Below, piece by piece: positions 7,787 through 16,113 of a DNA stretch of 64,000 bases. Source of the DNA: JACCZR01 sp035296565 (GTDB lineage: Bacteria; Actinomycetota; Thermoleophilia; Solirubrobacterales; Thermoleophilaceae); NCBI GenBank assembly GCA_035296565.1, contig DATHAQ010000012.1:28226-92225 (forward strand). Direction: 5' to 3'. Both the position numbers and the translations under genes were made by a program. Numbering within the stretch: position 1 is the stretch's first letter; the number at the start of each line of letters is the position of its first letter. Below the pieces are notes generated by a model. It was given only the letters and a program-made list of their open reading frames with translations, made no database searches and was not told the DNA's origin.

Positions 7787-8749
7787 TTGAGCGAAGCACG
7801 CAGGCGAACGCAGCGCGTCCCGGCCAGCAGCAACGGCGCGAGCGCGGACGGGTCGAGCCCGAACGGGGGCGGTCCGCCCACGTCGCCGAAGGGCCTGGCG
7901 TCGATGGTCTCCGGCGTGATCGCGTCGATCGCCAAGGAGGCGCAGGCCCGAGTGCCCAAGGGCGACCTCGACGAACGCGACCCCGACTACATCCGCGAGC
8001 AGCTGCCGGGCCTGTGGCTGTTCGCGAGCCTCTACTTCCGCGCCGAGGTGCGCGGGCTCAAGAACATCCCCGCGAAGGGCCCCGTGCTGCTGGTGGGCAA
8101 CCACTCAGGCGGCAACATGACCCCCGACACGACGGTCTTCACGCTGGCGTTCAACACCTACTTCGGCGTGGAGCGCCACTTCTACCAGCTGGCCCACAAC
8201 CTCGTGCTCAGCATGCCCGGGCTGGGGCGTCTGCGGAAGTTCGGCACGGTCGCGGCCAATCCCGACAACGCCAACCGGGCGCTGGACGACGGGGCGGCGT
8301 TGCTCGTCTACCCGGGCGGCGACTACGAGGTGCACCGCCCCAGCTGGGATGCGGGGCGGGTCGACTTCGGCGGCCGCAAGGGCTTCATCCGCCTGGCGCT
8401 GGAGAAGGACGTGCCCCTCGTGCCCGTGGTCTCTGCGGGCGGCCAGGAAACCGCGCTGTTTCTCAGCCGCGGCGAGCGCCTGGCCAAGCTGCTTGCGCTC
8501 GACAAGGCCTTCCGGCTGAAGGTGCTGCCGATCTCGCTGGCGATCCCCTGGGGTCTCAACATCGGCGACATGCTCGGCCACTGGCCGCTGCCGGCCAAGA
8601 TCACCCAGCAGGTGCTCGAGCCCATGCACCTGCGCGAGAGCTACGGGAACGACCCCGACGTCGACGAGGTCTACGACGACATCATGGAGAAGATGCAGCG
8701 CGCCCTCGACGGGCTCCAGAGCGAGCGCAGGCTCCCGGTAATCGGTTGA
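7787..8749 (+). CDS. Lysophospholipid/monoacylglycerol-type acyltransferase
   Basis: A 320-residue LPLAT-superfamily acyltransferase, closest in pattern to the MGAT-like branch. The catalytic-site block is VGNHSGGNM (residues ~103-111) instead of the plain H-x4-D box, and the second block is LLVYPGGDYE, with GFIRLALEKDVPLVPVV following. The first ~55 residues are a low-complexity Ser/Asn/Gly leader. It transfers acyl groups from acyl-CoA or acyl-ACP to a lysolipid or glyceride. The start is TTG at 7787, with ACGGAGGG about 9 nt upstream. Its stop overlaps the next gene as TTGA. Confidence 0.82.
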   Translation: MSEARRRTQRVPASSNGASADGSSPNGGGPPTSPKGLASMVSGVIASIAKEAQARVPKGDLDERDPDYIREQLPGLWLFASLYFRAEVRGLKNIPAKGPVLLVGNHSGGNMTPDTTVFTLAFNTYFGVERHFYQLAHNLVLSMPGLGRLRKFGTVAANPDNANRALDDGAALLVYPGGDYEVHRPSWDAGRVDFGGRKGFIRLALEKDVPLVPVVSAGGQETALFLSRGERLAKLLALDKAFRLKVLPISLAIPWGLNIGDMLGHWPLPAKITQQVLEPMHLRESYGNDPDVDEVYDDIMEKMQRALDGLQSERRLPVIG

Positions 8750-10845
8750 GGATCGAGGAGAAGATCGACGTCGACGCGCCGCGCGACGCGGTGTGGGAGC
8801 TGGTGCACGACCCGAGCAACTACCCGCGCCTGATGTCGGGCATCACGCGCTTCGAGGCCGAGGGCGGCGACGAGGACGAGCCGGGACGGGGCAGCCGCTA
8901 CGAGATGCGCATGCACGTGGGCTCGGCCGACGTCGGCGGCCTCGTCGAGCTGGTCGAGTTCGAGCCCCGGCGCGACCTCGCGTGGACGAGTGTGACCGGC
9001 ATCGACCAGCGCGGCCGCTGGCGCCTGCGTGAGAACGACGACGGCACCACCCGGGTGACCCTTCGCCTTCAGTACGGGGCGCCCGGCGGGCTGCTGGCCG
9101 CCGTATCCGACCGCCTGTCGGCACCGATCGTCTCGGGGCACCTGAAGCGGTCGCTGGAGAAGCTGAAAAGAGAACTGGAAGGGGGAGGGGGCGTGACCGA
9201 CGATCTCAAGCGGGGCCCGATCGACCTCGTGACCTACAACCTCGGCAGTCTCGGCGTGCTGATCCAGGCCGGGATCGTCAAACCGATCCGCCCGGACCGG
9301 CTGCTGCGCGTGGCCACCGCGCTCGCGCGCTGGGGACGCAGCCCGGCGGCGGGCTACCTCTCCGGCGTCGCTCGTTATCCCGACCGCACGAGCATCATCG
9401 ACGAGCTGGGGTCGCTGACCTTCAAGGAGGTCAACGAGCGCACGAACCGGCTGGCGTCGGCGCTCGCGGACGCCGGCATCGGCGAGGGCGATGGCGTGGC
9501 GATCATGGCTCGCAACCATCGCTACTTCATCGAGGCGACCGTCGCCGTGTCCAAGCTGGGCGCCGACTCGCTGTACATGAATACCGCCTTCTCCGGTCCC
9601 CAGCTCGCCGAGGTGGCTGACCGCGAGAAGCCGAGGGCGATCATCTACGACGAGGAGTTCGCCGAGCTGATCGAGGATGCGGGCCGGCGCCGCAAGCGCT
9701 TCGTGGCCTGGAGCGACACCGACGACCCCGCAGACCCGACCCTGGAGGACCTGATCGCCGAGGGCGACCCGGAGGAACCGGTGCCGCCTGAGCGCGAGGG
9801 CCGGGCGATCATCCTCACCTCGGGCACCACGGGGACGCCAAAGGGCGCCTCACGCGGCAACGCGGAGTCGCTGGACCCGGCGGTCTCCCTCTTCGCCAAG
9901 ATCCCGCTCAAGGCCGAGCAGACCACGCACATTGCTGCCCCCCTCTTCCACTCCTGGGGCTTCGCTCACTTCACGCTCGGGCTCTTCCTTGGCTCCACTT
10001 ACGTGCTGCGGCGCAAGTTCGACCCCGAGGCGTGCCTGGCCGAGGTCAGCAAGCATCAGTGCTACTCGCTGGCGGTGGTGCCGGTGATGCTGCAGCGCAT
10101 ACTCGACCTGCCCGAGGAGACGCTGCGCAAGTACGACGTGAGCTCGCTGAACGTGGTCGCCGCGAGCGGCTCGGCGCTGCCGGGTGACCTCGCCGTTTCG
10201 TGGATGGACACCTTCGGCGACAACCTCTACAACCTCTACGGCTCTACCGAGGTGGCCTGGGCCACGATCGCCACGCCGGCCGACATGCGCGCGGCGCCGG
10301 GCACGTCGGGACGCCCGCCGCGGGGCACCCTGGTCAAGCTCTTCGACGAGGAGAGCCGCGAGGTGCCGACGGGGGAGACCGGCCGCATCTTCGTGGGCAA
10401 CGAGATGCTGTTCGAGGGCTACACGGGCGGCGGCTCGAAGGACGAGATCGACGGTCTGATGGCGACCGGCGACGTGGGCCGCTTCGACGAGAGCGGGCGC
10501 CTGTTCGTCGAGGGCCGCGACGACGAGATGATCGTCTCGGGCGGCGAGAACGTCTTCCCGAAGGAGGTCGAGGACATGCTCTCGCGCCACCAGGGCGTAG
10601 CCGACGTGGCCGCGATCGGCGTCGACGACGACGAATTCGGCCAGCGCCTGCGGGCCTTCGTGGTGGCCGAGGGCTCCAAGAAGCCCTCCGAGCAGGACCT
10701 CAAGGGCTACGTCAAGAAGAACCTCGCCGGCTACAAGGTCCCGCGCGAGATCGTCTTTCTGGACGAGCTCCCCCGTAACGCCACCGGCAAGGTGCTCAAG
10801 CGGGAATTGGCCGAGATGGAGGGGGAGGAAGTATCGAACGACTAG
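8746..10845 (+). CDS. SRPBCC domain in frame with long-chain acyl-CoA synthetase (possible fusion)
   Basis: One uninterrupted frame of 699 codons. Residues 1-147 are an SRPBCC/polyketide-cyclase-like lipid-binding domain (IEEKIDVDAPRDAVWELVHDP). Residues ~150-699 are an AMP-forming acyl-CoA synthetase with the P-loop LTSGTTGTPKGASR, YGSTEVAWAT, TGDVGRFDESGRLFVEGRDD and the catalytic Lys in NATGKVLKREL. The TTG start overlaps the acyltransferase stop. An internal GTG at 9193, preceded by a strong GGAAGGGGGAGGGG, could also start the synthetase alone. It could be a true fusion, two proteins from one frame, or both. It should activate fatty acids released by the patatin. Confidence 0.8.
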   Translation: MRIEEKIDVDAPRDAVWELVHDPSNYPRLMSGITRFEAEGGDEDEPGRGSRYEMRMHVGSADVGGLVELVEFEPRRDLAWTSVTGIDQRGRWRLRENDDGTTRVTLRLQYGAPGGLLAAVSDRLSAPIVSGHLKRSLEKLKRELEGGGGVTDDLKRGPIDLVTYNLGSLGVLIQAGIVKPIRPDRLLRVATALARWGRSPAAGYLSGVARYPDRTSIIDELGSLTFKEVNERTNRLASALADAGIGEGDGVAIMARNHRYFIEATVAVSKLGADSLYMNTAFSGPQLAEVADREKPRAIIYDEEFAELIEDAGRRRKRFVAWSDTDDPADPTLEDLIAEGDPEEPVPPEREGRAIILTSGTTGTPKGASRGNAESLDPAVSLFAKIPLKAEQTTHIAAPLFHSWGFAHFTLGLFLGSTYVLRRKFDPEACLAEVSKHQCYSLAVVPVMLQRILDLPEETLRKYDVSSLNVVAASGSALPGDLAVSWMDTFGDNLYNLYGSTEVAWATIATPADMRAAPGTSGRPPRGTLVKLFDEESREVPTGETGRIFVGNEMLFEGYTGGGSKDEIDGLMATGDVGRFDESGRLFVEGRDDEMIVSGGENVFPKEVEDMLSRHQGVADVAAIGVDDDEFGQRLRAFVVAEGSKKPSEQDLKGYVKKNLAGYKVPREIVFLDELPRNATGKVLKRELAEMEGEEVSND

Positions 10846-10884
10846 CGAGCGGGTAACCAGCCCGCAGAGGGAAGGAGACCCGAG

Positions 10885-11358
10885 ATGTCCATAGGAGTAA
10901 TCATCGCGATCGTCGTCGTGGCGATCGTCATCATCGCCTTGGTTGCGTTCCTCGGTAAGAAGCAGAGGGAGCGCAAGCACGAGCAGCGTCGGGGCGAGGC
11001 CAAGGAGATCCGTCGCGAGGCCGCCGTGCACACGGCCAAGGCCGAGGAGCAGGCCGCCGAAGCCGACGAGCGCGCCGCGCGCGCCCGCCGGGAGCAGGCG
11101 TCAGCCGAGCAGGCGAAGGCCCAGGCCGAGACCGTCAGCCGCGAGGCGCGCGAGCGCCATGAGGAGGCCAACCGTGTAGACCCGGACGCCGACGAGGACG
11201 CCGAGGTGAACGTCCCGCAGCCCGGCGGCGGGCATGACCGCGGTCAGGGCGAACACCAAGGCGCGGACCAGCCCGGCGACCGCGGCCGAGCCAACCGCCC
11301 GGAGGGCGGCGACGACCGCGGCCGCCACGACGAACGCGCGGAGCGCGAGCGCGGGTAG
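10885..11358 (+). CDS. Small membrane-anchored coiled-coil protein
   Basis: A 157-residue protein of unknown function. Residues 3-25 are a single very hydrophobic helix (IGVIIAIVVVAIVIIALVAF). Residues ~27-105 are an Ala/Glu/Arg-rich charged helix likely to form a coiled coil. The last ~50 residues are Gly/Arg/Asp-rich and probably disordered. It has ATG with GAAGGAG upstream. It follows the lipid operon by 39 nt and may belong to it. It could be a scaffold, but nothing in the sequence proves that. Confidence 0.7.
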   Translation: MSIGVIIAIVVVAIVIIALVAFLGKKQRERKHEQRRGEAKEIRREAAVHTAKAEEQAAEADERAARARREQASAEQAKAQAETVSREARERHEEANRVDPDADEDAEVNVPQPGGGHDRGQGEHQGADQPGDRGRANRPEGGDDRGRHDERAERERG

Positions 11359-11368
11359 GGCTCTCGAC

Positions 11369-12016
11369 CTACCCGCCGCACACGGGCCACTGGCCCGCGC
11401 CGCCCTGAGAGAGCAGCTGGGAGGCCCGCTTGTCCTGTTCGGCCTCGGAGGCCGCGGCCGGATCGCCGCTACCACCGACGGACGCCCAGGTCTCGCGCGA
11501 GAACTGGTACTTGCCGCGGTACTGACCGCCGCCACCGACGGCGCTCGGATCACCGCCCGACTCGCAGGCGGCGATTGACTCGAGCTGCGGGCTTGCGGCA
11601 CCGCCGGCGGCGCCGCCGGCGGTCTGAGTGGCAGAGCCCTCCTGGGCGGCCCCGGGCGTCGGAGCGGTCATTCGCTTGAGCACGCGTACCGACTCCTTGA
11701 CGTCGCGCGCGTTGGCGAGGCGGACGTCGCCGTCGCGCTCCTTGACGCCGTCCTTGATGACGTTGCGGCCCGGCTTGACGCCGTCCTCGCGGGCCTCCTT
11801 GTGCAGCTCGAGGTAGTGGTCCTGCAGGCCCTTGGTGGGCCGGCCGGACGGCGGCACGAGCTGCTCGTCGACCACCGGGACCAGCGCTTCGACAACGGGT
11901 CCCTCGGCAGGGTCCTTCTTCTGGTTTTCGGCCGCGAGCGCAGCAGAGGCGCCGGCACCGGCGCCGAGCGTGCACGCACATACGGCAAGGGTTCGCTTGG
12001 GAATCAGATGAATCAA
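11369..12016 (-). CDS. Resuscitation-promoting factor-like transglycosylase
   Basis: A 215-residue secreted muralytic protein. An N-terminal signal-like segment (RTLAVCACTLGAGAGASAALAA) is followed by a ~120-residue spacer. The C-terminal Rpf domain (~147-215) begins SIAACESGGDPSAVGG, containing the catalytic Glu, and continues YRGKYQFSRETWASVGG with the closing Cys in QWPVCGG. Rpf domains cleave peptidoglycan and promote regrowth. The TTG at 12016 touches its own GGAGG; a CTG at 12007 would have better spacing, so the start is uncertain. A CRP-type palindrome lies ~150 nt upstream. Confidence 0.85.
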   Translation of the reverse strand: MIHLIPKRTLAVCACTLGAGAGASAALAAENQKKDPAEGPVVEALVPVVDEQLVPPSGRPTKGLQDHYLELHKEAREDGVKPGRNVIKDGVKERDGDVRLANARDVKESVRVLKRMTAPTPGAAQEGSATQTAGGAAGGAASPQLESIAACESGGDPSAVGGGGQYRGKYQFSRETWASVGGSGDPAAASEAEQDKRASQLLSQGGAGQWPVCGG

Positions 12017-12165
12017 CCTCCAGACAGAGGCTCCGTGCGGCGAACCACCGAGACTTCGGGGGCGGTCCGCAGCCCCGCTTCGACTAGGCGCGCAGGGCTC
12101 TACGCAAGGGCCAGATTGCGACTACTTGACTTACGGTAGCCAGGTCCGGCCCATCTCAAACCCTC

Positions 12166-12181
12166 TGTGACGGAGATCACA
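12166..12181. promoter_or_regulatory. Perfect CRP-type palindrome upstream of the rpf-like gene
   Basis: TGTGA-CGGAGA-TCACA matches the CRP/FNR-family consensus TGTGA-N6-TCACA exactly, and symmetry extends to TCTGTGA/TCACAGA (12164-12183). It lies between the end of pepA and the rpf-like gene, with a TTGAGA (12159-12154, minus) just downstream that could be a -35 element. The best-known actinobacterial parallel is rpfA control by CRP (Rv3676) in M. tuberculosis. Confidence 0.75.
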
Positions 12182-12198
12182 GAGCGCTTTCTTGCCTG

Positions 12199-13608
12199 CT
12201 AAGTGGCGCTTTTCGCCACTTCCACCAGCAGGCGCACGCCGAAGCCCGACGCACCCTTGCCGACGTAGGGCCGTCCGAGGCCCCAGGCGGTGCCGGCGAT
12301 GTCGAGGTGCACCCACGGGGTGTCGTCGACGAACTGGCGCAGGAACTCCGCGGCGTAGGAGGACATGGCCTTGCGCTCGGCGGCGGCGTTGGTGAGATCG
12401 GCGTACTGGCCCTTGGTGATCTCGAAGATCTCGGGGTGCAGGGGGAGGCGCCAGCCCAGCTCGCCGGTCGCGCCCATCGCCTCCTCCACCTGAGCGCACC
12501 ACTCGTCGTCGTTGGAGAAGACTCCGGCGAAGGTCGAGCCGAGCGCGACGATGATCGCGCCGGTGAGTGTGGCCAGGTCGACGATCCGCTCTGCGCCCTG
12601 CTCCACGGCGTAAGCGAGGGCGTCGGCGAGGATCAGGCGGCCCTCGGCGTCGGTGTTGTTGACCTCGATCGTCTTGCCGTTCATCGCGGTGACGATGTCG
12701 CCGGGCTTGACCGAGCGCCCGCTCGGCATGTTCTCGGTGGCCGGCACGACGGCCGTGATGCGCACCGGAAGCCCGAGCTCGGCGATGGCGGCTACCGACT
12801 CCAGCACGGCCGCCCCGCCGGACATGTCGAACTTCATCTCGTGCATCTTCGCCGCGGGCTTGATCGAGATCCCGCCGGTGTCGAAGGTCACGGCCTTGCC
12901 CACGAAGCCGAGGTGCGGGCCCGAACCGCCGCCCTCATAGCGCAGGACGATCAGCCGCGGCTCGGCGTAGGTGCCCTGGGCCACGCAGGCGAAGGCGCCC
13001 ATGCCGCGCGAGATGATGGCCTCGCCGTCCATGAGCTCGACCTCCAGCGACTCGTGCTCCTCGGCGATCTCCCCCGCCCGCTCGGCCAGGAAGGTCGGCG
13101 TGGCCACGTTGGAGGGCAGGTTCTGTAGGTCGCGGGCGCGGTTCTGCGCCTCGGCGGTGACCCGCGCGGCTGAGACCTCGCCCTCGTCGCCGTTGACCTC
13201 CAGAGAGGCGATGCCGTCGTCGTCAGCGTCGTCGTTCGAGGTCTTGAAGCGGTCGAACCTGTAGAGCGCCAGCAGCGTGCCCTCGACCACGGCGGCGGCC
13301 GTGCCCTCGGGGGCGTCCCAGGACAGAGACGCGGCGCCCAGCTCCCTCGCGCGGCCGGCCACGGCCGCCGCGGCCACACGGGCCTTCTCGGGATCGAGCT
13401 CGTCGCGCTTGCCCAGGCCGACGACGATCACCCGGCGGTCGTCCTCGTGGGTGACCGCGAGCTTGCGAAGGGCGGCCTTTGCCTCGCCCGACTCGACCAG
13501 CGCCTGGAGGTCGCCCGGGAGGGACTCGCCCTCGAACAGGGGCACCACGCGGGTGTCGGCCGAGGTCTCTTCGGGGGCGCCGCTGCGGGCGCGGACGGCA
13601 GTGGGCAT
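12199..13608 (-). CDS. pepA: Leucyl aminopeptidase (M17)
   Basis: A 469-residue dinuclear-metal aminopeptidase that releases N-terminal residues from peptides in the cytoplasm. Family motifs include VGKAVTFDTGGISIKP, MKFDMSGGAAVL and the M17 signature NTDAEGRLILADAL, which carry the metal-binding Asp/Glu and catalytic Arg. The N-terminal ~150 residues are the variable domain and contain a run of Asp. The ATG at 13608 lies 10 nt after a TACACT box, so the mRNA is probably leaderless. It is divergent from a thiolase with only 33 nt between start codons. Confidence 0.93.
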   Translation of the reverse strand: MPTAVRARSGAPEETSADTRVVPLFEGESLPGDLQALVESGEAKAALRKLAVTHEDDRRVIVVGLGKRDELDPEKARVAAAAVAGRARELGAASLSWDAPEGTAAAVVEGTLLALYRFDRFKTSNDDADDDGIASLEVNGDEGEVSAARVTAEAQNRARDLQNLPSNVATPTFLAERAGEIAEEHESLEVELMDGEAIISRGMGAFACVAQGTYAEPRLIVLRYEGGGSGPHLGFVGKAVTFDTGGISIKPAAKMHEMKFDMSGGAAVLESVAAIAELGLPVRITAVVPATENMPSGRSVKPGDIVTAMNGKTIEVNNTDAEGRLILADALAYAVEQGAERIVDLATLTGAIIVALGSTFAGVFSNDDEWCAQVEEAMGATGELGWRLPLHPEIFEITKGQYADLTNAAAERKAMSSYAAEFLRQFVDDTPWVHLDIAGTAWGLGRPYVGKGASGFGVRLLVEVAKSAT

Positions 13609-13618
13609 GAGGCGCGGC

Positions 13619-13634
13619 AGTGTATGGGTAGCCT
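13619..13634. promoter_or_regulatory. Divergent leaderless -10 boxes for pepA and thiolase
   Basis: Minus strand TACACT (13624-13619) lies 10 nt before the pepA ATG; plus strand TAGCCT (13629-13634) lies 7 nt before the thiolase ATG at 13642. The boxes are only 4 bp apart, so RNA polymerase binding to one should exclude the other. Confidence 0.55.
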
Positions 13635-13641
13635 CTCGGCC

Positions 13642-14826
13642 ATGCCCAAGACCGTCATCCTCGGCACCGCCCGCACCCCCTTCGGCAAGCTCGGCGGAGG
13701 CCTCTCATCGCTCGACGCCACCGAACTCGGCGGGAAGGTCATCGAGGCCGCTCTCGAGCGCGCCGAGGTAAAGCCCGACGAGGTGCAGCACGTCGCCTTC
13801 GGACAGGTGCTCCAGGCCGGACAGGGGCAGATCCCCTCTCGCCAGGCCCAGATCAAGGGCGGCATCCCGAAAGAGGTCTCGAGCGAGACCGTGAACAAGG
13901 TGTGCGCCTCGGGACTCCGCTCGGCCGGGATGCTCGACCAGTCGGTGCGCGCGGGCGACCTCGACGTGGGTGTCGCGGGCGGCATGGAGTCCATGTCCCA
14001 GGCCCCGTATCTGCTGCCGAACGCTCGTTTCGGCTATCGCATGGGCGACGTCAAGGCGCTCGACGCGATGACCCACGACGGGCTCACCAACCCCTTCACC
14101 GGCAAGCAGATGGCGCTGGAGGCCACCGAGGTCGGCGACGAGCTCGAGATGACCCGCGCGGACCTCGACAAGTACGCGCTGAGCAGCCACGAGCGCGCCG
14201 TCGAGGCCACCGACGAGGGGCGTCTCGCCGAGGAGATCGTCCCGGTCACGGTGAAGTCCAAGAAGTCCGAGGAGGTGGTCGACGTCGACGAGGCGCCGCG
14301 GCGGGAGGGCTCGCTGGAAACCCTCGCCAAGCTCCCCGGTATCGCCAGCAAGGAGGGGACCCACACCGCGGGCAACTCGCCCGGCGTAAACGACGGCGCC
14401 GGGGCGCTGGTGCTCTCCAGCGACGAGTGGGCCAAGGCCAACGGCAAGCAGGTGCTCGCCACGATCATCGCCCAGGCCGCCGTCGCCGACGACTTCCCCT
14501 ACCTCGCGCGCACGCCGGCCAACGCCACCAAGCTCGCGCTCGAGAAAGCCGGCCTGAGCGTCGACGACATCGACCTCTTCGAGATCAACGAGGCCTTCGC
14601 CTCAGTGGCCGTCAACTCCATGCGCATGCTCGGCATCGACGACAGCAAGGTGAACGTCAACGGCGGGGCGATCGCGCTCGGGCACCCGATAGGCGCCAGC
14701 GGCGCGCGCATCCTCGGTGCGCTCACGCACGAGCTGCGCCGCCGCGGCGGCGGGCTCGGCGTCGCGGCCATCTGCTCGGGCGGCGGCCAGGGCGACGCGG
14801 TGATCGTCGAAGTGAATGGCGCGTAG
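13642..14826 (+). CDS. Acetyl-CoA acetyltransferase (thiolase)
   Basis: A 394-residue biosynthetic-type thiolase. It starts MPKTVILGTARTPFGKLGGG and has the acyl-binding Cys in NKVCASGLRSA (near residue 90), HTAGNSPGVNDGAGALV, INEAFASVAV, NVNGGAIALGHPIGASGAR, and the C-terminal CSGGGQGDAV. It interconverts acetoacetyl-CoA and two acetyl-CoA, or shortens 3-oxoacyl-CoA. I chose the ATG at 13642 over one six codons upstream because it lies 7 nt past a TAGCCT box and aligns with the family N terminus. It is only about 35% like the thiolase at 405 by eye, so it is not a recent duplicate. Confidence 0.93.
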   Translation: MPKTVILGTARTPFGKLGGGLSSLDATELGGKVIEAALERAEVKPDEVQHVAFGQVLQAGQGQIPSRQAQIKGGIPKEVSSETVNKVCASGLRSAGMLDQSVRAGDLDVGVAGGMESMSQAPYLLPNARFGYRMGDVKALDAMTHDGLTNPFTGKQMALEATEVGDELEMTRADLDKYALSSHERAVEATDEGRLAEEIVPVTVKSKKSEEVVDVDEAPRREGSLETLAKLPGIASKEGTHTAGNSPGVNDGAGALVLSSDEWAKANGKQVLATIIAQAAVADDFPYLARTPANATKLALEKAGLSVDDIDLFEINEAFASVAVNSMRMLGIDDSKVNVNGGAIALGHPIGASGARILGALTHELRRRGGGLGVAAICSGGGQGDAVIVEVNGA

Positions 14827-14856
14827 CTCGCGCCGCGACGGCCAAGCAGGACCAGG

Positions 14857-15699
14857 ATGCAGGGAGCGAAGCCTGCGCGGCAGGTGAGCGACGGAGGAGG
14901 AGGCGCTGCGCCGGCCGCTCGCGCGGCCGCCTTCTTCGATCTCGACAAGACCCTGATCGAGGGCTCGAGCGCCCTCCACTTCGCCCGTGCCGCGTACCGC
15001 AACGGCTTGATCTCGCGCCGTCAGATGGCGCGCGACGTGTTGGCCAACATCCGTTTCCGGCTGGAGGGGTCCACCGACGAGAGCACCGACGTCCTGCGCG
15101 AGCGGATCGCGGAGGCGATTACCGGGCAGCGCCAAGTGGACCTCATGCGCATGGGCCAGCAGGTGCTGGCCGGCGTGCTGCCGGCGGTCTACCCGCAGGT
15201 GCTGCAGGAGGCCCACGACCACCAGGACGCCGGGCGGCTGGCCTACGTGGTCACTGCCGCCTCGCACGAGCTGGCCGAGACCCTGGCCGACGTGCTGGTC
15301 CTCGACGGCGGGATCGGCAACCGCTCCGAGGTCCGCGACGGTGTCTACACCGGCCGCCCCGAGGGCCACTTCACCTACCGCGAGGGCAAGGCGGCCGCGA
15401 TCCGCGAGCTGGCCGAGCAGCAGGGCATCGACCTCGCGGCGTCCTACGCCTACTCGGACTCCGAGTCCGATCTGCCCATGCTGCGGGCCGTCGGGAACCC
15501 GGTGGCGGTCAACCCCGACCGCGCGCTGGAGGAGGTGGCGCGGGCCGAGGGCTGGCGCATCATGCGCTTCGACAAGCTGGGCCGGCGGCTGCGCATCGCC
15601 GGCGCGGCGGCCGGGGTGGCGCTGCTCGGGGGCGGGGGCGGCTATCTGGCCGCCCGCCTGCGTCCCAGGCGGCGGTTCAGCCTCCTGGGCTGGGGGTAG
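14857..15699 (+). CDS. HAD-superfamily subfamily IB hydrolase with C-terminal membrane segment
   Basis: A 280-residue HAD-IB phosphatase of the SerB/CicA-like group. Motif I is FFDLDKTL with Asp28 as nucleophile and Asp30 as acid/base. Motif II lies in VVTAASHE, and motif III/IV in KAAAIREL followed by AYSDSESDLPMLRAVG. Residues ~247-265 (IAGAAAGVALLGGGGGYLAA) form a short hydrophobic stretch, followed by a basic tail, which could anchor it to the membrane. Members act on phosphoserine, lysophosphatidate or similar small phosphates; the substrate here is unknown. It lies 30 nt after the thiolase. Confidence 0.82.
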   Translation: MQGAKPARQVSDGGGGAAPAARAAAFFDLDKTLIEGSSALHFARAAYRNGLISRRQMARDVLANIRFRLEGSTDESTDVLRERIAEAITGQRQVDLMRMGQQVLAGVLPAVYPQVLQEAHDHQDAGRLAYVVTAASHELAETLADVLVLDGGIGNRSEVRDGVYTGRPEGHFTYREGKAAAIRELAEQQGIDLAASYAYSDSESDLPMLRAVGNPVAVNPDRALEEVARAEGWRIMRFDKLGRRLRIAGAAAGVALLGGGGGYLAARLRPRRRFSLLGWG

Positions 15700-15708
15700 A
15701 CGAGCGCC

Positions 15709-15933
15709 ATGAGCGAGCGCGAGCACGACACCGAGGACGGCAAGGGAAAGGGCGCGCAGGCCGAGCGCGGCGAGGAGCAGGAGCCCGTCCAGGCCGACGA
15801 GGAGGAGAGCTCCAGCATGTGGGACACCGAGCAGCACTCCGACGCCCCGGGCCCGTTCGGCACCGGCGAGCAGCAGACCGTCGAGGAGGCTGCGGGCAAC
15901 CCGCTTGCCGACGAGGACTCCGAGGACGAGTAG
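15709..15933 (+). CDS. Small acidic hypothetical protein
   Basis: A 74-residue, highly charged protein (many Glu/Asp, several Gln and Ser, no hydrophobic core). It starts MSEREHDTEDGKGKG and ends ADEDSEDE. It begins 9 nt after the HAD gene and shares its strand and codon bias, so it is probably translated. It is likely disordered. No family recognised. Confidence 0.55.
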   Translation: MSEREHDTEDGKGKGAQAERGEEQEPVQADEEESSSMWDTEQHSDAPGPFGTGEQQTVEEAAGNPLADEDSEDE

Positions 15934-16113
15934 GCATTCACATTCCTGGGCCACGTAGCCCGGGTATTGACAAGCGACACGGCGCAGGCTCTTCGACGAA
16001 GCGGTCCGAGTGCCGCGCGGTGCGCGGGTGCGCGGGGGGCTTCTTCGGCACCGACGGCGACCCTGATGACGACGACGATTGATCGCGGACGGGGCGGGGT
16101 AGAGGCCGAGACG
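15934..16113 (+). other. Intergenic stretch, possible remnant acidic reading frame
   Basis: No convincing gene. One frame ending at 16082 closes with GGFFGTDGDPDDDDD before TGA and has the local codon bias over its last ~25 codons, but no start codon with support was found. Confidence 0.3.

Noticed and set aside
8014..8745. N-terminal part of a long frame running into the SRPBCC/acyl-CoA synthetase
   Set aside because: This stretch is the off-frame shadow of the acyltransferase; real coding in that frame starts at the TTG at 8746.
12017..12198. Possible ydaO-type cyclic di-AMP riboswitch before the rpf-like gene, as in many actinobacteria
   Set aside because: I looked for the conserved core blocks on the minus strand and did not find them; only the CRP-type site is convincing.
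15967..16082. Small acidic protein ending GGFFGTDGDPDDDDD
   Set aside because: Only the last ~25 codons look coding; no start codon, ribosome site or promoter box supports it.
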